Below, piece by piece: positions 37,354 through 45,907 of a stretch of 64,000 bases of DNA (within the stretch, counting starts at the first letter, position 1; each line of letters begins with the position of its first letter). The notes beneath the pieces are model-generated. The model searched no databases and was not told the DNA's origin. It saw nothing but the letters and a program-made list of their open reading frames with translations. Origin of the DNA: Candidatus Formimonas warabiya (GTDB lineage Bacteria > Bacillota > Dehalobacteriia > Dehalobacteriales > Dehalobacteriaceae); contig NZ_CP017634.1 in NCBI RefSeq assembly GCF_002777255.1, forward strand, positions 2,802,903 through 2,866,902. Reading direction: 5' to 3'. The position numbers and the translations under genes were made by a program.

Positions 37354-38042
37354 AGCAGATCAACCCGGTATCCGGAGCCACGGATGGTTCTGATTAATTG
37401 ATGCTCTTTGTCGTGTAATTTATCCCGCAGCATGCGAACATACACCTCTACAATGTTTTCATCTCCTACGAAATCGTATCCCCAAACCTGATCCAAAATC
37501 ATGGTTTTACTTAAAACCAAGCCTTGATTCAGAACCAGGTATTTCAGAAGCTCATACTCGGTACGGGACAACTCTAAAACCCTCTCTTTAAATCTGATCT
37601 CTTTCCGGCGGTCATCAATATAGAATGACCCCAGCACCACTTCCCCAAATAGGTTGGGAAACTGGTTTCGGATTCTGGCATAGATTCTGGCCAGCAATTC
37701 CTCAAAACTAAAGGGCTTTGCCATATAATCGTCGGCACCAAGCATGAGGCCCTTGACCCTGTCGTCCACCTCTTCTCGTGCAGTAAGCATGATTACCGCC
37801 ACATGATCAATCTTTTTAAGCATGCGGCACACTTCAAATCCGTCCATTCCGGGCATCATAACGTCCAGGATCGCCACATGGGGCTTAAATTCTTTGGCCA
37901 GTCTAATTGCAGCGGGACCGTCCTGAGCCGTCTGCACTTCAAATCCTTCATTTTCTAGCCCTAGTTCCAAGAATTCCAGAATATTCGGTTCGTCGTCAAC
38001 GACCAATATTTTAATCCCTTTCAAGTGATCCATATGATCCAT
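37350..38042 (-). CDS. OmpR/PhoB-family response regulator
   Basis: 230 residues. Receiver domain (KILVVDDEPNILEF acidic pocket, phospho-Asp in VAILDVMMPGMDGFEV, Lys in DDYMAKPFSFEEL) and a winged-helix output domain (SRTEYELLKYLVLNQGLVLS, VDVYVRMLRDK-type end: NIVEVYVRMLRDKL). It overlaps the kinase start by four bases. DNA target unknown. Confidence 0.96.
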   Translation of the reverse strand: MDHMDHLKGIKILVVDDEPNILEFLELGLENEGFEVQTAQDGPAAIRLAKEFKPHVAILDVMMPGMDGFEVCRMLKKIDHVAVIMLTAREEVDDRVKGLMLGADDYMAKPFSFEELLARIYARIRNQFPNLFGEVVLGSFYIDDRRKEIRFKERVLELSRTEYELLKYLVLNQGLVLSKTMILDQVWGYDFVGDENIVEVYVRMLRDKLHDKEHQLIRTIRGSGYRVDLL

Positions 38043-38172
38043 ATCTCATCTACCGCCTTCTTCCCTCTTGGCCAACCATATTTTTTATAGTATCCCCCTT
38101 AGCTTAATTTGTACTGAAGGAAAACCAGAAATTTGTTGAAATCCCCCGGCAGCCATCCCTCATGATTGGTTT

Positions 38173-38200
38173 AAAAAGCCCCGCTCCAAAAGGAGCAGGG
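38173..38200 (-). terminator. Terminator of the secreted-protein gene
   Basis: Minus-strand CCCTGCTCC-TTTT-GGAGCGGGG followed by CTTTTTAAA, 30-odd bases beyond the stop at 38234. Confidence 0.85.
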
Positions 38201-38233
38201 CGGGACTTATTAGCTAGGTGGGCGCAGTTTAAT

Positions 38234-38821
38234 TTATTTGCAGTTTTTTCCTAAAACAGGTTTTCTGTTCTGATCATTGTTGGCATTTGTATCCGCAAGG
38301 ATTTTTTGAATCTTATTTGCTTGATCCTGGGTAATGATCCGTGCTTTTACCAGATCATTTAAGAGATTCTTTTCCACTTTGACCGGTGTAGAAATTTTGT
38401 GTTGTTTTACAAATTCATTGATCTGATTGACTTGTTTTTGGGAGAGAATTCCCTTGCTGACAAAAATGTCGAAGGGATTTTGGGACTGATTCAATTTTCC
38501 CTTATCGCAGGAGAAAGAAGGACTCTTTTTCTCATCGTAATAGGAAGTCTTTTTCTTATCAACTGTGTTTTTAGTTTTGTTATCTTGGTATTCTTTCCCA
38601 TCCGTCTGTCTTTTATCTTTGCCGTCAAATTGACCGGCATTGTTTTGAGGAGTAACCTCTCTACTGTTTTGCCAGTTCCCCGTGTTTCCCCCGGTTCCAT
38701 AAGAGGCTGTTCCCGGTGTTGAGCAGTTTTGCGGTGCTGTAGCGGCAAAAGCTGCCCCGCCGAAGGATGAAATCAACCCGCCGATGAGTATGGTACTTAA
38801 AATCATTTTTGCTTTTTTCAT
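38234..38821 (-). CDS. Secreted protein of unknown function (195 aa)
   Basis: A signal peptide (KKAKMILSTILIGGLISSFG, then GAAFAATA) is followed by a polar, low-complexity region rich in Asn, Gln, Lys and Asp (about 30-110), and a helical C-terminal part with two related segments (FVSKGILSQKQVNQINEFVK and LVKARIITQDQANKIQKILA). Such paired 'IxxxQxxxI' helices occur in small secreted Firmicutes proteins; no enzymatic motif is seen. It lies upstream of the two-component genes on the same strand, separated by its own terminator. Confidence 0.7.
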   Translation of the reverse strand: MKKAKMILSTILIGGLISSFGGAAFAATAPQNCSTPGTASYGTGGNTGNWQNSREVTPQNNAGQFDGKDKRQTDGKEYQDNKTKNTVDKKKTSYYDEKKSPSFSCDKGKLNQSQNPFDIFVSKGILSQKQVNQINEFVKQHKISTPVKVEKNLLNDLVKARIITQDQANKIQKILADTNANNDQNRKPVLGKNCK

Positions 38822-39145
38822 TTTGCATCTCCTTTTTTGTCCGCCTAACTAGCTAATAAATTTTTTTGTTTGGAAAAGCCGCATGCAATATGTGATACAA
38901 CATGGATGACAGATCAGATCAAAACACCGCCGGTCCCGTAGCCTCATCCCACCTCCGTTCCTATCTCATCTAGGTGCCTTTGATTTGATCCTTTTCATGT
39001 CATCATCATAACCCCTTCAACTGAATTGCCCCTTAACTGGAACTGTGTATTTGCTGATTAATCGCTGAATATTTGCTGAATACCGTCCCAAAGGCCTAAA
39101 GGAAATACCAAAAAAGAACCTTCCTCTGCCAAAAACTTTTCCATA
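38822..39145. other. Gene-free stretch between secreted protein and group II intron
   Basis: No coding frame, RNA gene or clear repeat recognised. The part near 38822-38870 probably holds the promoter and RBS (AAAGGAGATGC) of the secreted-protein gene. The right end at 39145 is the 3' exon of the outer intron. Confidence 0.5.
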
Positions 39146-39181
39146 ATCGAGTAGGAGGCTACCCATTATTTGAGTAGCCGA

Positions 39182-39224
39182 CCTCTCACACCACCACTCA
39201 AGCGGTTCCGCAAGTGGCGGTTCC
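39182..39224 (-). ncRNA. Domain V of the outer group II intron
   Basis: Catalytic hairpin with the class C-style ending GTGGTGTGAGAGG, followed by domain VI. It lies just past the stop codon of the intron protein (39230). Confidence 0.7.
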
Positions 39225-39229
39225 CAAGT

Positions 39230-40062
39230 TTACACCTGGACAGATTTTAAGTAATCCGAGAAAAATACGTAACCTGCCTGTCTGAGGCGGGCATCGGTTA
39301 CGGTGACATTTAGAATGTGGCTATTGGCGATCCGCCAGTAGCCTTTTCTTGTGCACGCAAACTTAATGGCATTGTCATGGTTGAGTCCGAGTTTCTTCAG
39401 CATTGCATATCTGGTGCGGATTTTCTTCCACTGTTTCCAGATATACATGCGAATTCTCCTTCTCAGCCATTTATCGGTTGCCCCAAGCATCTTCTTCATA
39501 TCCGCGAGTTTGAAATAATTTACCCACCCCGTTATGAATTGTTTTAATTTAAGTTTCAGTAGTTCGTATCCGAGTCCGTTACTTCTAGACGTGATCTCTT
39601 TTACTTTTGCTTTCATCTTACTGATGCTCTTAGCATGGACACGAAGTTTGATTCCATCTTTTGATGGATAGAATCCGTATCCTAGGAATTTAACTTTGCC
39701 GATATAGGCAACCACCGTTTTCTCTCTGTTCACCCTTAGAAGCAGTTTGTCCTCAATGAAAGGTAGGATGTGCTCCAGCATCCTTTGCGCTGACCTTTTC
39801 GTCTTTGCAAAGAGTTGCACATCATCCGCATATCTGACAAATCTGATTCCTCTACGTTCCAGTTCATGGTCAAGTCCATTCAGCATGATGTTACTACATA
39901 AGGGACTGACGTTTCCGCCCTGAACGAGACCAAGTTCTGTCTCCTCGAATCTCCCTCTGTTTACTGCTCCTGCCGTGAGATACTTATGTATTAGGGATAT
40001 GACTCTACCATCTCTGATTGTCCTTGACAGTATCTCAATCATTTTCGATTGGTTTACCGTAT
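39230..40062 (-). CDS. Outer intron reverse transcriptase, C-terminal exon
   Basis: Continues the protein begun at 42547 after removal of the inner intron. It starts with the last two bases of an Asp codon (AT), then TVNQSKMIEILSRTIRDGRV; the active-site motif YADD is intact (IRFVRYADDVQLFAK), then GFYPSKDGIKLRVH and the maturase (domain X) region QFITGWVNYFKLADMKKML, and the GIIM-type C-terminus. No H-N-H endonuclease, as normal for class C. Alone, this half could not make a working enzyme. Confidence 0.85.
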
Positions 40063-40111
40063 GGTTGGTAGAAGGCAGCCTTGGTTTTATCCTTGTACTG
40101 CCAGCCCCAAT

Positions 40112-40146
40112 CAGAACCCGGCGTGCAGTTTTCCCGCACCGGGCTC
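40112..40146 (-). ncRNA. Domain V of the inner group II intron
   Basis: GAGCCCGGTGCGGGAAAAC then TGCACGCCGGGTTCTG on the minus strand: the catalytic AGC triad analogue, GAAA-type loop and closing stem of domain V. Domain VI-like hairpin (GGCAGT...GCTGCC) follows. Confidence 0.75.
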
Positions 40147-40174
40147 CCCAAAATGATTCACAGTTATTCTCGTG

Positions 40175-41464
40175 TTAGACATCTGCATGTATCAACCCAG
40201 GGTAAGGAAGCTTGAACCACTCCCGGTTTGTTAAGTATGACCAGTATAATTTATGTCTTTGGCTCCTCCTCCTGAGTGACCTAATCCATTGCTTGACAAC
40301 TTCTTCTCGGATATACATTAGTTTGTTCCTGCAATGATACAAAGAAAAGTATTGATAGAAACCTTTTAGCATACTTGTTAGTTGCTTCTGCTGATCTCTT
40401 CTTTTCCAATGGCTGTGCCCTTTTAACCATTTGTGTACTTTGTCCAGGAATTTCCTGCAACTTTTGACTGTGGGCTTTCGTATTAATGCAAATTGCCCAT
40501 TTATACCAAACCCACTTATATGCCTAAATCCCAGAAAATCAAAGGATTCCGGCTTCTCTCTGTGTCCTTCTATCCTTTCCCATACATATCGGCCAAAAGG
40601 TATTAACCTCGTCTTTTCCTCCGCAAGCTCCAAACCAAATTTGTTCATCCGATATTCCGAGTATCTTGCAAACTTTTCCGCATCTCTCTTGTATTGAAAG
40701 CATGCCACATAATCGTCGGCAAACCTTATCAGGTAAGCTTCTCCTTGGGTATAGGTTTTGAACTTCTTTTCAAACCATAAATCCAGAGCATAATGAAGGT
40801 ATATGTTCGCAAGTATTGGACTAATCGGTCCCCCTTGAGGTGTTCCTTCTTCATTACGGGTAATTACTCCGTTAGTCATTACTCCCGCTCTTAACCATTT
40901 ACCTATCATTCCTACTATTATTGGATCTGCAATCTTCAGTTTTATCATTCTGATTAGCCATCTGTGGTTTATGTTGTTGAAGTACCCACGAATATCTGCT
41001 TCGAATATGTGTCTTACCTTCTGCTTCACAATGCAGTTTCTGAGCGCTTTTAATGCCTGATGTGGATTTCTCTTAGGCCTAAATCCATATGAGAAGTCCA
41101 GAAATTCCGGCTCGTATATGACTTCCAGAATTCTAGCAATAGCACGTTGAACTAGTCTATCTTCAACTGTTGGTATCCCCAAAGGCCTCGTTTTACCGTT
41201 GCCTTTTGGTATCTCAACACGTCTGACTGGCGGTGCTTTATATCGTTTTGCTTTCATCCTTTCCCATATATCCTTCACTCGCTCGTCAAGATTTGCTTCA
41301 AACTCTTTAGTTGTCTCTCCATCTACACCGCTAGCTCCTTTCTTATTCATCATCTTCCAGGTTTCTTTCAGAAAATCTGGTGTTATGATGTGCGCCAGTG
41401 ATGTAAATATGACTTTCTTGTCTTTACGTGCCTTAACTGCTATCTCGTCCAATTTCGTTAACAT
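40175..41464 (-). CDS. ltrA: Inner group II intron reverse transcriptase/maturase
   Basis: 429 residues, apparently complete. N-terminal RT0-type region (FTSLAHIITPDFLKETWKMM), NKKGASGVDGETT, RRVEIPKGNGKTRPLGIPT, EGTPQGGPISPILANI, and the catalytic motif as FADD (LIRFADDYVACF), a known variant of YADD. Domain X is present (KGFYQYFSLYHCRNKLMYI); no endonuclease domain. It differs clearly from the outer intron's protein, so the nesting is of two intron lineages, not a self-insertion. Confidence 0.95.
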   Translation of the reverse strand: MLTKLDEIAVKARKDKKVIFTSLAHIITPDFLKETWKMMNKKGASGVDGETTKEFEANLDERVKDIWERMKAKRYKAPPVRRVEIPKGNGKTRPLGIPTVEDRLVQRAIARILEVIYEPEFLDFSYGFRPKRNPHQALKALRNCIVKQKVRHIFEADIRGYFNNINHRWLIRMIKLKIADPIIVGMIGKWLRAGVMTNGVITRNEEGTPQGGPISPILANIYLHYALDLWFEKKFKTYTQGEAYLIRFADDYVACFQYKRDAEKFARYSEYRMNKFGLELAEEKTRLIPFGRYVWERIEGHREKPESFDFLGFRHISGFGINGQFALIRKPTVKSCRKFLDKVHKWLKGHSHWKRRDQQKQLTSMLKGFYQYFSLYHCRNKLMYIREEVVKQWIRSLRRRSQRHKLYWSYLTNREWFKLPYPGLIHADV

Positions 41465-41947
41465 AAATACCTACCTCTGTTTGTGTAGTTTATGTTTCTT
41501 TGTCGAGAGCTCACTTTGCCCTGTCGCTTCCCCCTGTACATGGCTTTCCCATGCTCCGAGTACTACCAACAGGTCCGACTCCCGTCACAGCTTCCGCTTG
41601 CTTGTGGATGGTCCTTTCGGCTTGCGTACTCTGCTTTCACAAAGACCGTGACGGGTCTCCCGGGTTCCGTTACACTTCCTTTTCCATCATGCCATGCTCT
41701 TAGACCCCGCCGGAGTCTCTGATTTTCTTGCCATTATCGAAAATCTACTATAGCCTTCCAAGTTTTCGACCTTGTCGGCCTCCGGACGTACTCACGAGGC
41801 TCAATCGCTTCACTTACGTTACGGCCTGATTTCGCTCTGTCTACGCTTAGTATGTGTCGTTACCTTCACACACCCAAGACTCGATTTCAGGTGGAGCGGC
41901 TCCACTCCTTTCCTAAGTTGGAATTTCACCAACTGAAAGTGTCCGGC
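41462..41947 (-). other. 5' RNA domains of the inner intron (no gene)
   Basis: Between the intron 5' end and the RT start codon; contains the expected domain I to IV RNA, with several GC-rich inverted repeats but no coding frame that makes sense. Confidence 0.5.
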
Positions 41948-41961
41948 TTAGCCCGGCGCAC

Positions 41962-42547
41962 CGAAAAACTTCTCTAGGTCCATATCTACAACGTAGGTAT
42001 ACCCTTCGTTCGCGTATTCCTTACACTTCCTCAGCGCGTCATGAGCACTTCTCTTCGGCCTGAAGCCGTAGCTAGTTTCTGCAAATTGGGGTTCGAAGAT
42101 GGGTAACAGTACTTGTGCGATTGCCTGCTGCAGCACTCTGTCTACTGCTGTTGGTATCCCCAACGTCCGCATTTTTCCCTTGTCCTTGGGTATTTCTACT
42201 CTTCGGACTGGATTAGGACGATATTTTCCGTCCAGAACCAACTTTACGAGTTCCTCTCCATTGTCTTTGAGATATTGCGAAATATGCTCCACTTCCATCC
42301 CATCGACTCCGTGTGCGCCTTTGTTTCTCTTAACCTGCTTGTATGCTTTGTTGAGGTTGTCTCGGTTTAAAATTCTCTCTAAAAGTCCGTTCTCTTCACT
42401 GTCGGCATTGGTGTTGTTGTTTTCAGTTATCCTCCTGTCGGTGAGCGCTCCCGCATACCCTTCGTGTTCCGCACTATCTCTTTGCGAGCAGCCCTTGCCA
42501 CAGCAAGGTATTCTGCTTTCTTTTATCCCGACCTTGGTAACATTCAT
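41962..42547 (-). CDS. Outer intron reverse transcriptase, N-terminal exon
   Basis: 195 codons plus one base. Starts MNVTKVGIKESRIPCCGKGC, then the class C-type RT segment LLERILNRDNLNKAYKQVKR, NKGAHGVDGMEVEHI, RRVEIPKDKGKMRTLGIPTA, and ends FRPKRSAHDALRKC...VVDMDLEKFF, cut exactly inside RT motif 3 by the inner intron. In the unspliced transcript translation would stop a few codons later (GAPG, stop). The reunited protein would be 472 residues. Confidence 0.85.
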
Positions 42548-42952
42548 TGACTAACACCTCCTTAGGTTCAACCCTTCATAACGCCGTCGACTGCGTTACT
42601 ACTATGGTATCTGCTGACTTCTCACGGTAAATCTTGTTTCAACCGCATTTCGCTAACTCGTTCCATGCGTCCGTGAGACCTCCCACGGTAAGACACGTAA
42701 CTTTCATCCCATGTACCCGCCGTATTTACATCCCCGTGTCCGTGCAGTTTATTGGATTTGTCTTGTCATGCAGACTCATCCCACTTCGGATGCCTGATAC
42801 GATTCGTGTTCCTCGGGTCGGAACTTTGCCGTAGGCTTCCTTCAGATTCCTCCTCGCGAAGGACACCCTTGCCATTGGCTAATGGTTGGCAACTGCCAGC
42901 CCCCATAGCGGACTTTCACCGCCTAGTTACGCGTCATGCGTGGCGCACATGA

Positions 42953-42994
42953 AAAAAAGACCCAATATTTTAAAAAAATATCAGGTCTTTTTTG
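42953..42994 (-). terminator. Terminator after modD; 5' exon of the outer intron
   Basis: Minus-strand AAAAAAGACC-TG-ATATTTT / AAAATAT-TG-GGTCTTTTTTT. Strong hairpin with T7. The outer intron begins four bases later, as class C introns do. Confidence 0.9.
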
Positions 42995-43064
42995 GTCTCA
43001 TCTGCTTTTCTTCCAGCACTGGTTATGATGTTTTGTCACTCCATCTCCCGGGCAATGGGGCAGC

Positions 43065-43913
43065 CTATTCCAAAGCTGTGATCTTGACGCCGATATCAAT
43101 GGGCTTGGCACTGTATAGGCTTGTTGTCACCAACCCATCCACACCGGTTTGGGCATATTCTGCCAAATTTTTTTCTGTGATCCCGCCCGCCGCCAAAAGG
43201 ACCAGCTGGGGATTGATAGCCTTTAACTGGGGTACGGCAGCACACAATACCTCGGGAGAAAGCTTGTCGAATTGCAGGCCGTCCACGCCTGCCCGGCAAA
43301 GCTTGATGCCATCTTCTACAGAATTGGCCTCAACAATTAGCTTTTTCTCACAGACATGATGCTTGATTTTCGGCAGCGCTGCAATAAAGCCCTCCAGGCC
43401 TCCCATAAAATTCAGATGCTGCTGGAATACCAAAACAGTTTCGGACAACCCCAGACGGTGCGGGAAAGCCCCGCCCACCATCACCGCTTTGATGGATAAA
43501 GCCTTTGTGCCCGGAAAGCCTTTCCGCGTCGTCACAATGGCGATGCGGGGATTGACCTCTTGGGCCAGTTGGATCATTTGCCTGGTTTTCGTAGCGATCC
43601 CGGAGCAATGGTCGAAAATATTCTGGCACACCTTCCAGGCCATGTGCAGGTCTTCCGCCCGGCCCCGGGCCCGCAAAAAGACTTCGCCGGCCTTGATATC
43701 GCTGCCGGAAGGCAAGGACAGGCCGACATCCAGATGAAGACGCGCCATGATGCGCAGCACCTCCTCGGTTCCGCACAGCACCGCGTCCTCCCGCGTGAAA
43801 TAGGCAATTTCACCCCTGCATAGGCCAATCCCCAGCACCCAGGTAGTCAAATCGATATAGGGCACGTCCTCCGCCAGGAGCTTGTCGATGACCTCATCCG
43901 GAATATACATCAT
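43065..43913 (-). CDS. modD: ModD family protein (quinolinate phosphoribosyltransferase-like)
   Basis: 282 residues. Reads MMYIPDEVIDKLLAEDVPYIDLTT, the ModD opening, then TTRKGFPGTKALSIKAVMVGGAFPHRLGLSE, and VEANSVEDG, LLAAGGITEKNLAEYAQTGVDG. ModD is a NadC-like protein found with molybdate transport genes; its exact reaction is not settled. Here no modA/B/C is present; instead it follows a CopZ-like protein and SLH genes in one operon (17-base gap). Last gene of the operon, ending at the terminator near 42994. Confidence 0.85.
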   Translation of the reverse strand: MMYIPDEVIDKLLAEDVPYIDLTTWVLGIGLCRGEIAYFTREDAVLCGTEEVLRIMARLHLDVGLSLPSGSDIKAGEVFLRARGRAEDLHMAWKVCQNIFDHCSGIATKTRQMIQLAQEVNPRIAIVTTRKGFPGTKALSIKAVMVGGAFPHRLGLSETVLVFQQHLNFMGGLEGFIAALPKIKHHVCEKKLIVEANSVEDGIKLCRAGVDGLQFDKLSPEVLCAAVPQLKAINPQLVLLAAGGITEKNLAEYAQTGVDGLVTTSLYSAKPIDIGVKITALE

Positions 43914-43929
43914 ATTGAATCACCCTTTT

Positions 43930-44163
43930 CTAATCGGCTTTCAGGACAACAAATTCTTTGCCCGGTATAGTCTCAATGATCTGCTTCACCGCGTCCAGGC
44001 TGAGCACATCGGTATCGTATTTAATTTTCACGGTCTTCAGATCCTCTTCCACATCGGCATCACAAATTCCTTGCACACCGCTGGCCGTTTCTTTCAGCTT
44101 TTTCACACAGTTGGGGCAATGAATCCCTTCTACCTGCATTGTCGTCAAGGTTATCATCCTCAT
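43930..44163 (-). CDS. CopZ-like heavy-metal-associated (HMA) domain protein
   Basis: 77 residues, a single HMA fold: TTMQVEGIHCPNCVKKLKET with the CxxC metal site (CPNC), then DVEEDLKTVKIKYDTD. Typical of cytoplasmic copper chaperones that hand Cu(I) to CopA or a regulator; here CopA is encoded 15 kb upstream in the sister operon. The variant CPNC differs from the usual C(S/G/A)HC. Lies between the SLH gene and modD with short gaps. Confidence 0.85.
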   Translation of the reverse strand: MRMITLTTMQVEGIHCPNCVKKLKETASGVQGICDADVEEDLKTVKIKYDTDVLSLDAVKQIIETIPGKEFVVLKAD

Positions 44164-44188
44164 ACCTCCTAGTTTATGCGTACCGTTT

Positions 44189-45838
44189 TTACCCCAAAAG
44201 CCCCATCAATACAGAAATCATCTTGGCAACCTCCGCTCTCGTAGCAGGATGAGCGGGCAAAAAGGCTCCCGTTTCATTGCCGCCGATGATACCGGCCTTC
44301 TGCATCATGCCTACGGCATCTTTGGCATAAGCGCCGATCGCCGCGTCATCGGTGAAGGTCACGGCAGCATTCTTTTCGGGCAATGTCTTCTGGGCCACAT
44401 CCTGGATATAACGGGCCAGCATGGTGGCCAGATCCTGGCGGCTGATCCGGGCATTGGGATCGAATTTACCCTCCGCACCCTTGGCGATGCCGGCTTCCCC
44501 CGCCCAGGCCACATAAGGCGCATACCAGGCATCAGGAACCACATCGCTGAAGGTGGATACCGTTACCGCCGGCACATCGGTTCCGGACACACCGGCTACA
44601 CCGGCCAGGATTTTGACGAATTCCGCCCGGGTGATGGTATCATTGGGGGCAAAGGTGGTGGCAGTCTTACCGCCTACGATCCCCTTATTGGCCAGATCCA
44701 GGATATAGCTTGCCGCCCAATGGGTATCGGGCACATCCGTAAAGCTGACCGGCACCTTGTACCCGATCGCGTAACGGGACAAGTGATTCGTGGTAAATAC
44801 CACTGCTTTTGCCGCAGCGTCGTAATGAGCGCTGCTTACTTCCGTTGCCTTGCCATCGGCATCGATATAGTAAAGAATAATCTGTTCCGCCTTTTCTTCT
44901 GCTCCTAAAGTATAAGGAATAGAAATCTGCACCTTGCCCGGACTCAGTTCGGTAACGGCTTGGCCGCCGGAGGTAATATTAATGTCAATAACAGGGCGGT
45001 TGCCGATTTCTTGCTGTAAATCCGCAGAGAGGGTCTTGTTGTCAACTCTGAGGGCGGAAACCACCAGCTCTTTTTCCACACCAATGGCTTTTACGGCGTC
45101 GGCATCCAAAACCAGTTCCACCGTACCGGTAACTTTTATTTCAGTAGCTTTCTTTAGGGAAGCTGTGCTAATGGTGACGCTCCCGCTTTCATTATAGGAA
45201 ACCGTTAAGGCCTCTTTCTCGGTATCAGAGCTGCCGCCACCACCACCACCGCCGTGGTTGGAGTCGTGATCGTCTTCGGAACCGGGATCGTCACCTGAAC
45301 CGGAATCATCGCCGGAACCGTCATCGCCGTCATCCCCCTCTGACGCTACCGTGACAGCGATCTGTGCTCTATCTTTCTTCCACTCCCGCAGGGTGCCCGT
45401 CACCGTAATGGTCGCCGTTCCTTCCCCAACGCCTTTAATTTCTACCTCCTGATCGTTGTAGCTAGCCGTGGCAACACCGGGGTCGGAAGAAGAAACAGTG
45501 ATCTCCGTTTCATAGGTTTCCCAGTCCATACCGGCACACTTACAGTTGAGGCCGTCTTCCGTCAGACAATCTTTTTCACCACAGGTCTCGGGGCACTCCG
45601 CCATCTCACACCCGGGCAACTGCTCATCTTCCCATGGCTCGGCGTCTATTGCAACAGTAACGCTTTCATCCACTCCCACCGTAACATCGGTCTCATCTGC
45701 CGTGAGTTCCAAATCCCCCCGGTCAATATTGGACCCTACGCCCGGCTCATAATCTCCCCAGGCTGTTATGGCGCAAACAGTCAATAGCAACAGGACAAAG
45801 GCAGCCAGGCAGAATCCTTTCCTCCAATTTTTTCTCAT
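44189..45838 (-). CDS. S-layer protein with Ig-like (Big2) domain, six-Cys motif and three SLH repeats
   Basis: 549 residues. Signal peptide (WRKGFCLAAFVLLLLTVCAI, then TAWG), then a Big2-like domain interrupted by a Cys-rich segment QLPGCEMAECPETCGEKDC...NCKC (spacing C-x4-C-x3-C-x4-C-x7-C-x-C), an Asp/Gly/Ser-rich linker, a module ending TTNHLSRYAIGYK that recurs in the 62772 protein, and three SLH repeats (e.g. AASYILDLANKGIVGGKT, then FAPNDTITRAEF). SLH binds pyruvylated wall polymer, so the protein is surface-anchored. The same Cys motif occurs in the 49183 protein. Function unknown; metal binding is suspected from Cys content and operon. Confidence 0.88.
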   Translation of the reverse strand: MRKNWRKGFCLAAFVLLLLTVCAITAWGDYEPGVGSNIDRGDLELTADETDVTVGVDESVTVAIDAEPWEDEQLPGCEMAECPETCGEKDCLTEDGLNCKCAGMDWETYETEITVSSSDPGVATASYNDQEVEIKGVGEGTATITVTGTLREWKKDRAQIAVTVASEGDDGDDGSGDDSGSGDDPGSEDDHDSNHGGGGGGGSSDTEKEALTVSYNESGSVTISTASLKKATEIKVTGTVELVLDADAVKAIGVEKELVVSALRVDNKTLSADLQQEIGNRPVIDINITSGGQAVTELSPGKVQISIPYTLGAEEKAEQIILYYIDADGKATEVSSAHYDAAAKAVVFTTNHLSRYAIGYKVPVSFTDVPDTHWAASYILDLANKGIVGGKTATTFAPNDTITRAEFVKILAGVAGVSGTDVPAVTVSTFSDVVPDAWYAPYVAWAGEAGIAKGAEGKFDPNARISRQDLATMLARYIQDVAQKTLPEKNAAVTFTDDAAIGAYAKDAVGMMQKAGIIGGNETGAFLPAHPATRAEVAKMISVLMGLLG

Positions 45839-45907
45839 AAACTACTCTCCCTTCTTTTAATTAATTATCTATTTTCAACCGCTTTCCCGCGGTAATAAAG
45901 CCCCTTG

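Larger units (their letters stand above)
40063..41961 (-). mobile_element. Inner group II intron inside the outer intron's RT gene
   Basis: The 5' end GTGCGCCGGGC at 41961 follows the outer codons ...EKFF plus one G. Domain V is at 40112-40146 (GAGCCCGGTGCGGGAAAAC... then CGGGTTCTG). The 3' end is at about 40063, just before AT-ACG-GTA-AAC. Removing 1899 bases joins 586 and 833 coding bases into one 473-codon frame reading DLEKFFDTVNQSK, which matches the conserved RT segment. That frame restoration fixes the boundaries closely, though the exact last bases (..CAACC) are atypical for the AY rule. It carries its own complete RT. Confidence 0.85.
39146..42948 (-). mobile_element. Outer group II intron (bacterial class C-like)
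   Basis: It begins at 42948 with the group II 5' sequence GTGCGCC and ends near 39146 with domain V (39182-39224: GGAACCGCC...GGTGGTGTGAGAGG) and domain VI (GTCGGCTACTC...CCTACTCGAT). The intron sits right after a hairpin terminator with a T7 run (42953-42994), the typical site of class C introns. The encoded protein has the class C type N-terminus (LLERILNRDNLNKAYKQVKR). Without the inner intron it would be about 1.9 kb. 5' RNA domains occupy 42548-42948. Functionality depends on removal of the inner intron. Confidence 0.85.
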
